A stretch of 43,544 nucleotides of DNA from Rhizobiales bacterium UBA697 (GTDB lineage: Bacteria > Pseudomonadota > Alphaproteobacteria > Rhizobiales > Ancalomicrobiaceae): contig DBMN01000355.1 of the NCBI GenBank assembly GCA_002298965.1, forward strand, positions 1-43,544, written 5' to 3'. Under the pieces are notes generated by a model. It did no database searches. It was not told the origin of the DNA and worked only from the letters and a program-made list of their open reading frames with translations. Both the position numbers and the translations under genes were made by a program. Below, in pieces: positions 8,254-16,078 of the stretch; position 1 is the first letter of the stretch, and the number at the start of each line of letters is the position of its first letter.

Positions 8254-9273
8254 TCACAGCACCGCGTCGGGCTCCAGCACGCACCAACCGTCGGCGCGGG
8301 CCTCGATCTGCAGCGTCGCGTGGCCGATGTCGAAGCGCTCCTCCAGCATCGCCGCGGCGTCGCGCAGGAAGGCGTCGCCGGGGTGGCCGTCGGGCATGAC
8401 GAGATGGGCGGTCAGCGCCACCTCGGTGGTCGACATCGCCCAGACGTGGAGGTCGTGCAGGGCGGTGACGCCGGGAAGGCTCGTCAGCGCCGCGCGCACC
8501 GCGGCCGGGTCGATGCCCGGCGGCACCGCTGCGACCGAGAGCACGGCGCTCTCCTTCAGAAGCCCCCAGGTGCCCCACAGCACGATCGCCACCACCACCA
8601 GTGTGACGATCGGATCGATCGCCACGAGGCCGGTCAGCCACACCGCGAGGCCGGCGACGACGACGCCGGCGGAGATCAGCGCGTCGGTCAGCATGTGCAG
8701 GTAGGCGCCGCGGATGTTGAGGTCGCCCTTGGAGCCGCGGGCGAAGAGCCAGGCGGTGAAGCCGTTGACGGCGATGCCGATGCCGGCGACCACCATCATC
8801 GTCGGGCCGGAGACCGGCTCGGGCGTGACGAGCCGCTGCACCGCCTCCAGCGCCAGCGCGCCCAGCGCCGCGACCAGGAAGACGGCGTTGAACAGCGCCG
8901 CGAGGATCGAGGTGCCGGCGAAGCCGTAGGTGAAGCGGGCGCTCGGTGGGCGCTTGGCGGCGCGGTCGGCGAGCCAGGCGACGACGAGGGCGAGCACGTC
9001 GGAGAGATTGTGGCCGGCGTCTGCGACCAGCGCCATCGAGTTGGCGGCGAGGCCGAAGCCGATCTCGACCGCGACGAAGGCGGTGTTCAGCACGATGCCG
9101 ACGGCGAAGGCGCGGCCGAAGTCGGCGGGCGCATGGACATGGCCGCCGGGGCCGTGACGGTGGCCGTGATCATGGTCGTGGTCATGATCGTGCCCGTGGT
9201 CATGATCGTGACGATGCCCGTGATCGTGATCATGGTCGTCGTGATCATGGTGACGATGTGCGTCGGCGCTCAT
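8254..9273 (-). CDS. Cation diffusion facilitator, zinc-type, with His/Asp-rich N-terminus
   Basis: This is a 339-residue inner-membrane metal/proton antiporter of the CDF family. Residues 1 to about 50 are almost entirely His, Asp and Gly in HDHD/HGH repeats. Six hydrophobic helices follow. HNLSD in helix II and HMLTD in helix V form the HxxxD...HxxxD pair typical of zinc-exporting CDFs. A cytoplasmic C-terminal domain ends the protein. GAGAGGA precedes the ATG at 9273. The His-rich stretch is longer than most; it may buffer or sense zinc, but low-complexity DNA also expands easily. The gene lies directly after epmA in the same direction, 53 bases away. Confidence 0.92.
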   Translation of the reverse strand: MSADAHRHHDHDDHDHDHGHRHDHDHGHDHDHDHDHGHRHGPGGHVHAPADFGRAFAVGIVLNTAFVAVEIGFGLAANSMALVADAGHNLSDVLALVVAWLADRAAKRPPSARFTYGFAGTSILAALFNAVFLVAALGALALEAVQRLVTPEPVSGPTMMVVAGIGIAVNGFTAWLFARGSKGDLNIRGAYLHMLTDALISAGVVVAGLAVWLTGLVAIDPIVTLVVVAIVLWGTWGLLKESAVLSVAAVPPGIDPAAVRAALTSLPGVTALHDLHVWAMSTTEVALTAHLVMPDGHPGDAFLRDAAAMLEERFDIGHATLQIEARADGWCVLEPDAVL

Positions 9274-9326
9274 GCTTCGTCCTCTCGCAGATGCGAGACC
9301 ATGCCTCGGGGCCCGCGCGGATACAA

Positions 9327-10385
9327 TTACAGTCCGAGCGGCCGGGCGGGTGCCCATTTGACGTCGTCGATGCGCGGCGCGCCGGTCGCCAGCATCACCA
9401 GCCGATCGAAGCCGAGGGCGATGCCGCTGGTCGGCGGCATGGCGCCGAGGGCGGCGAGGAAGTCCTCGTCGATCGGGTAGCGCTCGCCCCAGATCGTCTC
9501 CTTCGCCGCCATCTCGAGCCCGAAACGGCGGCGCTGCTCGACCGGGTCGGTCAGTTCGCCGAAGGCATTGGCGAGCTCGACGCCGCAGACCCAGAGCTCG
9601 AACCGCTCGGCGACGCGGGCATCGTGCGGTGAGGGGCGGGCGAGCGCGGCCTCGCGCGACGGGTATTCCATCAGGATCGCCGGGCGGCCGTCGCCGAGCG
9701 CCGGCTCGATTCTCTCCGCCAGCACGCGGGAGAAGACGTCGGACCAGCCGTCGTCGTCCGACACGCGGATGCCGGCGGCGCGGGCGCCCGCGGCGAGGCG
9801 GTCGCGATCGGGCTCGAGAGTCGGGTCTTCGGGGAGGGTGGCCAGCAGATCGATGCCGGCATGCCGCGCGAAGGCCTCGGCGCAGGTGATGCGCTCCGGT
9901 GTGGCGAAGGGATCGGCGCTGCGGTCGCGGCGGCGGAATTCGCGCGTGCCGACGGTCTCGGCGGTAAGCCGCATCAGGTCGGCGCAGTCGTCCATCAGCG
10001 TCTCGTAGGGCGCGTGCGCGCGGTACCATTCGAGCATGGTGAACTCGATGGCGTGGAGTGGTCCGCCCTCGCGGTTGCGCCAGACGCGGGCGAAGTCGAA
10101 GATCTTCTCCTCGCCCGCCGCCACCAGCTTCTTCATGGCGAACTCGGGCGAGGTGTGGAGGAAGCGCGTCTCGGCGACGCCGTCGGCGCCGATCGGGGTC
10201 GCGGCGAGGGCGTGGAGATGGGTCTCGTTGCCGGGCGAGACCTGGAGGGCGTCGCATTCGACCTCGACGAAGCCGTCGGCCTCGAAATGCGCCCGGATCG
10301 CGCGCTTGACGGCGTTGCGGGCGAGAAGGAGGGGGCGACGGTCGGCGTGAGCGGCGCGATCCCACCAGGAAGAGGCGGCTTTCAT
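9327..10385 (-). CDS. epmA: EF-P lysine ligase EpmA (class II lysyl-tRNA synthetase paralogue)
   Basis: This 352-residue protein resembles the catalytic core of lysyl-tRNA synthetase without the anticodon-binding domain, which is the mark of EpmA/GenX/PoxA. Visible are FLHTSPEFAMKKL, the motif 2 region IFDFARVWRNREGG..HAIEFTMLEWY, and the motif 3 block GIALGFDRLVML near the C-terminus. EpmA attaches (R)-beta-lysine to a conserved lysine of elongation factor P. The start at 10385 follows GGAGGGAA. It is divergent from efp, its substrate gene, across 111 bases. The partner aminomutase EpmB is not in this window. Confidence 0.94.
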   Translation of the reverse strand: MKAASSWWDRAAHADRRPLLLARNAVKRAIRAHFEADGFVEVECDALQVSPGNETHLHALAATPIGADGVAETRFLHTSPEFAMKKLVAAGEEKIFDFARVWRNREGGPLHAIEFTMLEWYRAHAPYETLMDDCADLMRLTAETVGTREFRRRDRSADPFATPERITCAEAFARHAGIDLLATLPEDPTLEPDRDRLAAGARAAGIRVSDDDGWSDVFSRVLAERIEPALGDGRPAILMEYPSREAALARPSPHDARVAERFELWVCGVELANAFGELTDPVEQRRRFGLEMAAKETIWGERYPIDEDFLAALGAMPPTSGIALGFDRLVMLATGAPRIDDVKWAPARPLGL

Positions 10386-10496
10386 GACTTTTTGCTTCCC
10401 TCCATGCGCGATCCGTGAGAGAGGAGACGCCGAGATCGTGCGACCCGTCGGGTCTGCGCGCGCCGTTTCGTATTCCTTCTCAGAGGTCCGCATCCC

Positions 10497-11063
10497 ATGC
10501 GAGTCAATGCGCAGAATCTCCGCAAGGGCAACGTCGTCGAGATGGACGGCAAGCTCTATGTCGTTCTTTCCGCCGAGTCGTTCCATCCCGGCAAGGGCAC
10601 GCCCACCACGCAGATCGACATGCGCCGCATTTCGGACGGCGTGAAGGTGTCCGAGCGTTGGAAGACCACCGAGCAGGTCGAACGCGCCATGCTCGACGAG
10701 CGCGCCTACGCCTACCTCTACAACGACGACGAGGGCTTCCACTTCATGAACAAGGAAAACTACGACCAGATCGTGGTTTCCAAGGACGTGGTGGGCGACA
10801 TGGCCGCCTATCTCCAGGAAGACATGGAGTGCCAGGTCGCGGTCTATCAGGACGTGCCGGTGTCGATCGAACTGCCGGCCCGCGTGACGCTCGAGATCGT
10901 CGAGACCGAGCCGGTGACCAAGGGCCAGACGGCGTCGTCGTCCTACAAGCCGGCCCTGCTGTCGAACGGCGTCAAGACCGCCGTCCCGCCGCATGTCGGC
11001 GTCGGCACCCGCGTGGTCGTCATGACCGTCGACGGCTCCTACGTCGAGCGCGCGAAGGACTGA
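10497..11063 (+). CDS. efp: Elongation factor P
   Basis: This 188-residue translation factor relieves ribosome stalling at proline runs. It has three beta-barrel domains. The modified loop reads HPGKGTP with K33 as the lysine expected to receive beta-lysine from the neighbouring epmA product. The C-terminal ending GTRVVVMTVDGSYVERAKD is typical. The divergent pairing of efp with epmA supports lysylation rather than rhamnosylation or hydroxypentyl modification. A strong terminator follows 33 bases after the stop. Confidence 0.98.
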   Translation: MRVNAQNLRKGNVVEMDGKLYVVLSAESFHPGKGTPTTQIDMRRISDGVKVSERWKTTEQVERAMLDERAYAYLYNDDEGFHFMNKENYDQIVVSKDVVGDMAAYLQEDMECQVAVYQDVPVSIELPARVTLEIVETEPVTKGQTASSSYKPALLSNGVKTAVPPHVGVGTRVVVMTVDGSYVERAKD

Positions 11064-11085
11064 TCGATCGGTTCGCGATCGACAC

Positions 11086-11131
11086 GAGACATGAAGAACC
11101 CGGCCGCGAGGCCGGGTTTTTTCGTGTGGCG
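11086..11131 (+). repeat. 46-bp direct repeat, copy 1 (contains efp terminator)
   Basis: This stretch and 11803-11847 are identical except for one T in the T-run. The match extends beyond the hairpin on both sides, from GAGACATGAAG before it to CGTGTGGCG after it. The copies are in the same orientation, 717 bases apart, and bracket the unknown membrane-protein gene. Confidence 0.85.
11097..11122 (+). terminator. Intrinsic terminator of efp
   Basis: AACCCGGCC (11097-11105) pairs with GGCCGGGTT (11110-11118) around a GCGA tetraloop, followed by a run of six T. Confidence 0.92.
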
Positions 11132-11317
11132 TCACTCTGCTTCGACGTCGGCCCGTCTCGGGGGAGGACTGGCCTGCGCGATCGCCGTCGACAGGACAGT
11201 GAGAGCGGCGATACGTTCACGAGGCAATGCAATGAGTGATTGAACGCGCGGTCGGAGCGTCGCACGCACCATGGTGCAGTCCGGCGCGCCCCGCCCCGGA
11301 ATCGAGGCCGATCTGCC

Positions 11318-11767
11318 ATGTGGACGTTTCGCCTGAAACCCGACGCTCTGGTGCCGTTCCACGGAACGCTCGTCGCCGTCGTCGAGGCGAGGGTGTTCCC
11401 TGTGGCGGTCACCGTCTTCGCCTCGATCTACTTCATGGCTGCAATCGTCTTGTTCCTCGCGTCGACCTCGGTCGCGTTCGTGTGTGGGCTCTCCGTCCCT
11501 GTGTTCGCCGGCGCCGTCGCTTTGTCCCTCGCGTCCCATCTCGTGTCGGAGTGGGCGACATGGGTCGTCGTGCGGGAGCGGAGGCCGGACGTGTATTCTG
11601 CGAGGAATGTCTTTCTATCCGTGGCGGCCGGACTGGTCGTTCAGGCCGTCGCGCTGGCCGTCGTCATCCGCAACGAACTTTACAAGGTGCCCCTGTCGCT
11701 GATCGCGTTCATGTTGATCGTCGGGATCGCGTTGGCGCTGAAGACGAAGCTCCCTCGTCGCGACTGA
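11318..11767 (+). CDS. Small membrane protein of unknown function
   Basis: This 149-residue protein starts at an ATG with GAGG ten bases upstream; a TTG at 11240 would add 26 residues but lacks support. Three or four hydrophobic segments are visible (roughly 20-60, 62-85, 97-117 and 123-140), separated by short charged loops such as WVVVRERRPD. I recognise no family. It lies between the two copies of a 46-bp terminator repeat, so it may have arrived with one of them. Codon use is less strongly biased to G/C than in the neighbours. The region before it (11132-11317) shows only a 12-base palindrome, GCACCATGGTGC, at 11266-11277. Confidence 0.6.
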   Translation: MWTFRLKPDALVPFHGTLVAVVEARVFPVAVTVFASIYFMAAIVLFLASTSVAFVCGLSVPVFAGAVALSLASHLVSEWATWVVVRERRPDVYSARNVFLSVAAGLVVQAVALAVVIRNELYKVPLSLIAFMLIVGIALALKTKLPRRD

Positions 11768-11802
11768 CGTGCTGCCCGAAGCATCTTGCCGGGCACCGCG
11801 AA

Positions 11803-11847
11803 GAGACATGAAGAACCCGGCCGCGAGGCCGGGTTTTTCGTGTGGCG
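11803..11847 (+). repeat. 46-bp direct repeat, copy 2
   Basis: This is the second copy of the 11086-11131 sequence, one T shorter. It lies 35 bases after the stop of the unknown membrane-protein gene. Confidence 0.85.
11814..11838 (+). terminator. Intrinsic terminator of the 11318-11767 gene
   Basis: This is the same nine-pair stem and GCGA loop as the efp terminator, with a run of five T. Confidence 0.9.
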
Positions 11848-11860
11848 AGGCCGTGCCGGG

Positions 11861-11897
11861 GGCTCGCGCACCGACGACAGGGTCCGGCGCGCGAGCC
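11861..11897. repeat. Inverted repeat downstream of the second terminator
   Basis: GGCTCGCGC (11861-11869) and GCGCGAGCC (11889-11897) are perfect nine-base arms around 19 bases, followed by CTCTTTCGTTTT. It may be a backup terminator or the remains of a third one. Confidence 0.5.
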
Positions 11898-11914
11898 GGG
11901 CTCTTTCGTTTTGA

Positions 11915-11975
11915 CGGCTTCCGCATTTCAATTTAAAATTATCTACAACCTGTTTGCAATTTATGATTTAGCGGA
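11915..11975. other. AT-rich stretch before the Cas2-like gene
   Basis: About 60 bases, including TTTCAATTTAAAATTAT and GCAATTTATGATTTA, are strikingly AT-rich inside a chromosome of roughly two-thirds GC. It probably holds the promoter of the next gene and marks foreign DNA. I find no CRISPR repeat in it. Confidence 0.5.
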
Positions 11976-11981
11976 GCGGTG

Positions 11982-12257
11982 ATGTCCGTCTATGTCGTCA
12001 GCTACGAGCTGCGCGCGCCCGAGTGGGAATATCAGGGGCTCTACGATCGTCTGACCTCCCTGAACGCGGTTCGGCTCCTCGATTCCGTCTGGATCGTCAA
12101 ATATCCGAACGGCAGCGGCGTGATCAGGGACGATCTGCGGCGGGAGATCCGGGCCAACGACGGGTTGGTCGTCGCGGCCCTCTGCGGCGATGCCGCGTGG
12201 TGCAACCTGAAGGGGACGCGCGGTCAGACATTCAGGAGTTGGCTCGAAGGGAAGTGA
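11982..12257 (+). CDS. Cas2-like SinR-family protein (orphan)
   Basis: This 91-residue protein begins MSVYVVSYELRAPEWEYQGLYD and continues through a LLDSVWIVK strand to DGLVVAALCGDAAW. The layout, beta-alpha-beta with an N-terminal strand and a conserved 'D/E-L' after it, matches the short ferredoxin-fold proteins named SinR that resemble Cas2/VapD nucleases. Glutamate stands at the position where Cas2 nucleases have the catalytic aspartate (YELR rather than YDL). GGAG at 11973-11976 favours the ATG at 11982 over the GTG at 11979. No cas1, other cas gene or CRISPR array is in the window. Its job, if any, is unknown. The stop directly abuts the convergent pirin gene. Confidence 0.7.
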   Translation: MSVYVVSYELRAPEWEYQGLYDRLTSLNAVRLLDSVWIVKYPNGSGVIRDDLRREIRANDGLVVAALCGDAAWCNLKGTRGQTFRSWLEGK

Positions 12258-13178
12258 TCACCCCTTCCACACCACCCCCGGCGGGTCCGGCGGCAGGGGG
12301 ATGAACTCGGTCTCGCCGGGGACGCCGTCGAAGCGGCCGGCGCGCCAGTCTTCCTTGGCGGCTTCGATCCGCTCCTTCGAGGACGAGACGAAGTTCCAGT
12401 AGAGAAAGCGCCGCTCGGGGAAGGGCTCGCCGCCGAGGAGGGCGAAGCGGGCGGGCGTCACGGCGCGCACCACGATCTCGGCGCCGGGACGCAGCAAGAT
12501 CAGACGGTCGGGGGCGTGGACCGTCTCGTCGCCCTCGATGACGATCTCGCCGGTCGACGGCCAGATCGCCCGTTCCGAGAAGTCGGCCGGCAGGCGGAAA
12601 CGGGCGCCGGCCTCGAGCACCACGTCGAGCTGAACCAGATCGGAGAAGACCGGCACCGGCGAGGCCTTGCCGAAGGCCGAACCCGCGACCAGCGTGGCGC
12701 GGGCGCCGTCGCCCTCGAGGACGGGGAGGGCGGCGGCCTCGACATGGGTGAAGGTCGGGTCGGTCTCTTCATGGCTCCGCGGCAGGGCGAGCCAGAGCTG
12801 GAGGCCGGCGACGCGGTCGCCCCGGGTGCGCGTGCCCTCGGGGGTGCGCTCGGAATGGACGATGCCGCGGCCGGCGGTCATCCAGTTGACCGCGCCGGGG
12901 CGGATCACCTCGACGGCGCCGGTCGAGTCGCGATGGCGGATCTCACCCTGATGCAGGAAGGTCAGGGTCGACAGGCCGATGTGGGGGTGCGGCCGCACGT
13001 CGATGCCGCGGCCGGGGGCGAAGTCGACCGGTCCCATGGCGTCGAGGAAGACGAAGGGGCCGACCATCCGGCGCTCGGTGGTCGGCAGGGCGCGGCGGAC
13101 GGTGAAGCCGTCGCCGAGGTCGTGCAGGCGCGGCAGGACGATCTTGTCGATCGGGGGCAGGGGCTCGGCGGCGGTCAT
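12258..13178 (-). CDS. Pirin family protein
   Basis: This 306-residue double-cupin protein has the N-terminal metal-binding block RPHPHIGLSTLTFLHQGEI.HRDS, with paired histidines, and GIVHSE further on. Some bacterial pirins act as quercetinases and others bind regulators or metabolic enzymes, so the specific role is open. The C-terminal FLYWNFVSSSKERIEAAKEDWR segment is typical of the long proteobacterial form. The ATG at 13178 follows GAGGAGAG. The gene is separated by about 100 bases from the MaoC pair downstream of its promoter side and converges with the Cas2-like gene. Confidence 0.93.
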   Translation of the reverse strand: MTAAEPLPPIDKIVLPRLHDLGDGFTVRRALPTTERRMVGPFVFLDAMGPVDFAPGRGIDVRPHPHIGLSTLTFLHQGEIRHRDSTGAVEVIRPGAVNWMTAGRGIVHSERTPEGTRTRGDRVAGLQLWLALPRSHEETDPTFTHVEAAALPVLEGDGARATLVAGSAFGKASPVPVFSDLVQLDVVLEAGARFRLPADFSERAIWPSTGEIVIEGDETVHAPDRLILLRPGAEIVVRAVTPARFALLGGEPFPERRFLYWNFVSSSKERIEAAKEDWRAGRFDGVPGETEFIPLPPDPPGVVWKG

Positions 13179-13284
13179 GGCTCTCTCCTCGTTCGAGGAG
13201 AAGATGGCACGTTCACGCCGCACCGCCAGTCTCCGAACGGGAAACGATCCGTTCGGCCCGACTCGGCGCGCATCCCTCGGTCGT

Positions 13285-13767
13285 TCAGCCCTCGGCGCGC
13301 GGCCGACGTGGCCACATGACGTTGCCGGTGAAGCGGAAGACCACCTCGCCGTCGACGAGGCCCTCGTTGAGCGTGGTGAAGACGCCCCATTCCGGCCGCG
13401 TCGCCGAGGGGCGGGCCTTCACGAGGCGCGAGCGGTAGTGGACGGTCTGGCCGGCCAGCACCGGCTTCAGCCAGCGCATGTCCTCGAAGCCCGGCGAGGG
13501 GCCGGGCACGGGGACGATCTCGCCGCGGGCGGCGCGGGCTTCCATCTCGCGGTTCTGGTGGGCGATCCACAGCGCCATCCAGGCGCAGGCGACGTGCCAG
13601 CCCGAAGCCGCCAGCCCGCCGAAGAGCGAGGCGCGTCCGGCCGCCTCGTCGAGGTGGAAGGGCTGCGGGTCGAAGTCGCGGGCGAAGGCGATGATCGCGT
13701 CTGCGGTGAAGGTGTGCGACCCGAGGTCGACGGACCAGTCGGCCGGGATCTCCTCGAGCCACATCAT
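13285..13767 (-). CDS. MaoC-like hydratase/dehydratase (second of a pair)
   Basis: This 160-residue single hot-dog-fold protein has the core ITAFARDFDPQPFHLDEAAG-type motif (here AIIAFARDFDPQPFHLDEAAG). Its D and H form the R-hydratase catalytic pair, and LAASGWH follows. MaoC-like enzymes hydrate enoyl-CoA or related thioesters. The ATG at 13767 overlaps the stop of the upstream paralogue (ATGA). The shared layout of the two proteins shows that they are a tandem duplication, although they differ considerably outside the core. They may form a heterodimer, but the substrate cannot be read from the sequence. Confidence 0.88.
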   Translation of the reverse strand: MMWLEEIPADWSVDLGSHTFTADAIIAFARDFDPQPFHLDEAAGRASLFGGLAASGWHVACAWMALWIAHQNREMEARAARGEIVPVPGPSPGFEDMRWLKPVLAGQTVHYRSRLVKARPSATRPEWGVFTTLNEGLVDGEVVFRFTGNVMWPRRPRAEG

Positions 13768-14231
13768 GGCGTCGTCCTCCGGCGCATCATCAGCGTCGAT
13801 TCCATGATCGCCACCGGTTCGCGGGTCTCACCCACGATGCGGTCGATGTCCATGCGCCCGCGCAGGATGCCGACGGTCGGCCGGCTCTGCGAGGTGCGGG
13901 CGTCGAGGACGGTCAGGCGGGCGGCGAGCCGGTCGCCGGCGCGCACCGGCTTCAGCCAGCGCATGCGGTCGATGCCGGGCGAGCCGAGCGAGGCGGCGGT
14001 CGAGAGCAGTCCGTCGACCAGGAGGCGCATGGTGACGCAGCCGGTATGCCAGCCCGAGGCGGCGAGCGAGCCGAGCAGCGAGGCGGCGCCGGCCTCCTCG
14101 TCGAGATGCATCGGCTGGGGGTCCCAGAGGCGGGCGAAGGCGACGATCTCGTCGCGCGTCATCGTCTTCTCGCCGAGGGGGAGGACGTCGCCGACGGCGA
14201 AGTCTTCGTAGTGGCGCAGCGTCGAGGTCAT
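13764..14231 (-). CDS. MaoC-like hydratase/dehydratase (first of a pair)
   Basis: This 155-residue hot-dog protein begins MTSTLRHYEDFAVGDVLPLGEKTMTRDEI and carries FARLWDPQPMHLDEEAG, the catalytic D/H motif, followed by LAASGWHTGCV. The start at 14231 places the conserved YEDF at the usual distance. An in-frame ATG at 14246 would add five residues. The downstream paralogue begins inside this gene's stop. The pair is divergent from the small membrane protein at 14298. The role is probably an enoyl-thioester hydratase of unknown pathway. Confidence 0.88.
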   Translation of the reverse strand: MTSTLRHYEDFAVGDVLPLGEKTMTRDEIVAFARLWDPQPMHLDEEAGAASLLGSLAASGWHTGCVTMRLLVDGLLSTAASLGSPGIDRMRWLKPVRAGDRLAARLTVLDARTSQSRPTVGILRGRMDIDRIVGETREPVAIMESTLMMRRRTTP

Positions 14232-14297
14232 GGCGTCTTCGGGCATTAAGGTCCAAAATCGCGGCGGTTTCGTTCGAATCGCAAGAGGCAAGAGCCG

Positions 14298-14582
14298 ATG
14301 TGGGCCTCACTTCTGTCGCTCGACACGCGGGTCGGCCCGCATCTCGTGCGGCCCTTCTGGGTCGTCGGCTCGACGCTCGCCCTGGTGCTCGCCGGCATCG
14401 GGCTGGTCATCGGGCTCGCGCTGCTGGCGATCTCGCCGGTGCTCGGGCTGATGGTCGTCGGCCTCGGCCTGCTGCTCGGCGCCGCGGTCTTCCTCGGCGT
14501 GCGGCTGACGGCGGAAGCCGCCTCGATCGTCTTCGCGCAAGGCTCGGTGCCGCCGGGCGCGCGGCTCGACCGCACGGCGTGA
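14298..14582 (+). CDS. DUF4282-like small membrane protein
   Basis: This 94-residue protein has a short N-terminal segment (LLSLDTRVGPHLVRPFWVVG), two hydrophobic helices (about 22-46 and 48-68) and an amphipathic region (VRLTAEAASIVFA). The order matches DUF4282 proteins, which open with a phrase such as 'FDxxITPxLIxxxYW' and end in a helix containing R and E. The function of the family is unknown. AGAGGCAAGAG precedes the ATG. It is a single gene divergent from the MaoC pair and convergent with ychF. Confidence 0.65.
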   Translation: MWASLLSLDTRVGPHLVRPFWVVGSTLALVLAGIGLVIGLALLAISPVLGLMVVGLGLLLGAAVFLGVRLTAEAASIVFAQGSVPPGARLDRTA

Positions 14583-14616
14583 AAACGGCGGGGGAGGGCC
14601 CCCGCCGTCTCGTTTC

Positions 14617-15714
14617 TCAGGCGTTGAAGCGGAAGAGCAGGATGTCGCCGTCCTGGACGACGTATTCCTTGCCTTCGTCGCGGGCCTTGCCGGCTTCCTT
14701 GGCCGCCGCCTCGCCGCCCAGCGCGACATAGTCGTCGTAGGCGATGGTCTGGGCGCGGATGAAGCCGCGTTCGAAGTCGGAGTGGATCACGCCGGCGGCG
14801 CCCGGGGCCTTGGTGCCCTTGACGATGGTCCAGGCGCGCGTCTCCTTCGGACCCACCGTGAAGTAGGTGATGAGACCGAGCAGCTCGTAGCCGGCGCGGA
14901 TCAGGCGATCGAGGCCCGGCTCGTGCAGGCCCATGCCTTCGAGGAACTCGAGCTCCTCCTCGTCCGACAGCTGCGCGATCTCGGCCTCGATGGCGGCGGA
15001 GATGACGACGGCGCGGGCGCCCTGCTTGGCGGCCATCTCCTCGACGGCGCGCGAATGCGCGTTGCCGGAGGCGGCCGAGGCCTCCTCGACGTTGCAGACG
15101 TAGAGCACCGGCTTGGAGGTCAGCAGCATCAGCCCGTCGAGCAGCGGCCTGTCCTCGTGGGAGACCTCGAGCAGGCGGACCGGCTTGCCGTGCTGCAGCA
15201 GCTCGAGCGCGCCTTCCATCACCGGCAGGACCTGCTTCGAATCGCGATCGCCGCCGGCCGCCTTCTTGCGGGTGGCGACGACGCGGCGCTCGAGGCTGTC
15301 GAGGTCGGCGAGCATCAGCTCGGTCTCGACCGTCTCGGCGTCGGCGACCGGGTCGACGCGACCCTCGACGTGGGTGACGTCACCGTCCTCGAAGCAGCGC
15401 AGGACGTGGACGATCGCGTCCACCTCGCGGATGTTGGCGAGGAACTGGTTGCCGAGGCCTTCGCCCTTGGAGGCGCCGCGGACCAGGCCCGCGATGTCGA
15501 CGAAGGTGATGCGGGTCGGAACGATCTGCGCCGACTTGCCGATCTTGGCGATGGCGTCCATCCGCGGGTCGGGGACGCCCACCTCGCCGGTGTTCGGCTC
15601 GATGGTGCAGAAGGGATAATTGGCTGCCTGCGCCGCCGCGGTGCGCGTCAACGCGTTGAAGAGGGTCGACTTGCCGACGTTCGGCAGGCCGACGATGCCG
15701 CACTTGAAACCCAT
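14617..15714 (-). CDS. ychF: Redox-regulated ATPase YchF (OLA1 family)
   Basis: This 365-residue Obg-related P-loop protein has Walker A GLPNVGKST near residue 9 and the switch/Walker B block VDIAGLVRGASKGEGLGNQFL. Instead of the G4 NKxD motif it has CNVEE, which explains the family's preference for ATP. The C-terminal TGS domain (FTVGPKETRAWT...HSDFERGFIRAQ) is intact. YchF associates with ribosomes and is linked to oxidative-stress control. The gene is downstream of infA and the csp gene in the same direction. Confidence 0.97.
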   Translation of the reverse strand: MGFKCGIVGLPNVGKSTLFNALTRTAAAQAANYPFCTIEPNTGEVGVPDPRMDAIAKIGKSAQIVPTRITFVDIAGLVRGASKGEGLGNQFLANIREVDAIVHVLRCFEDGDVTHVEGRVDPVADAETVETELMLADLDSLERRVVATRKKAAGGDRDSKQVLPVMEGALELLQHGKPVRLLEVSHEDRPLLDGLMLLTSKPVLYVCNVEEASAASGNAHSRAVEEMAAKQGARAVVISAAIEAEIAQLSDEEELEFLEGMGLHEPGLDRLIRAGYELLGLITYFTVGPKETRAWTIVKGTKAPGAAGVIHSDFERGFIRAQTIAYDDYVALGGEAAAKEAGKARDEGKEYVVQDGDILLFRFNA

Positions 15715-15741
15715 GGGTCGATCGTTCCGTCAGATGAGAGA

Positions 15742-16023
15742 TCAGCGACGGCGGAACTGCTGGCCGCCGGGACGCGGCGGCGGCGGGGCGCCGTCGGCAC
15801 GGACTTCACGATGACGGAAGACGAGGCGACCCTTCTCGAGGTCGTAGGGGCTCATCTCCACGGTCACACGGTCGCCTGCCAGCGTCTTGATGCGGTTCTT
15901 CTTCATCTTGCCGGCGGTGTAGGCGATGATCTCGTGGCCGTTCTCGAGACGCACCTTGAACCGGGCGTCGGGCAGGATTTCGAGGACGAGGCCCTCGAAC
16001 TGGATCAGTTCTTCCTTGGCCAT
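15742..16023 (-). CDS. infA: Translation initiation factor IF-1 with C-terminal extension
   Basis: This 93-residue OB-fold protein opens MAKEELIQFEGLVLEILPDARF, the standard IF-1 N-terminus, and has the KVRLENGHEIIAYTAGKMKKNRIKTLAGDRVTVE core. IF-1 binds the ribosomal A site during initiation. The usual protein is about 72 residues. Here about 20 more follow, rich in Pro and Arg (ADGAPPPPRPGGQQFRRR), a tail seen in several alphaproteobacteria and likely to contact rRNA. The gene lies 27 bases upstream of ychF. Confidence 0.95.
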   Translation of the reverse strand: MAKEELIQFEGLVLEILPDARFKVRLENGHEIIAYTAGKMKKNRIKTLAGDRVTVEMSPYDLEKGRLVFRHREVRADGAPPPPRPGGQQFRRR

Positions 16024-16078
16024 GTGGCGTGGTTCCGTTTCCGGTTGTTCGTTCGGGGTTGGCATATAGCCGAAAAGC

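Noticed and set aside
11085..12257. CRISPR array near the Cas2-like gene
   Set aside because: No regularly spaced repeats occur; the only repeat is the pair of terminators.
14265..14290. GGTTTCGTTCGAATCGC, resembling a tRNA T-arm
   Set aside because: No cloverleaf can be drawn around it, and no acceptor or anticodon arms fit.
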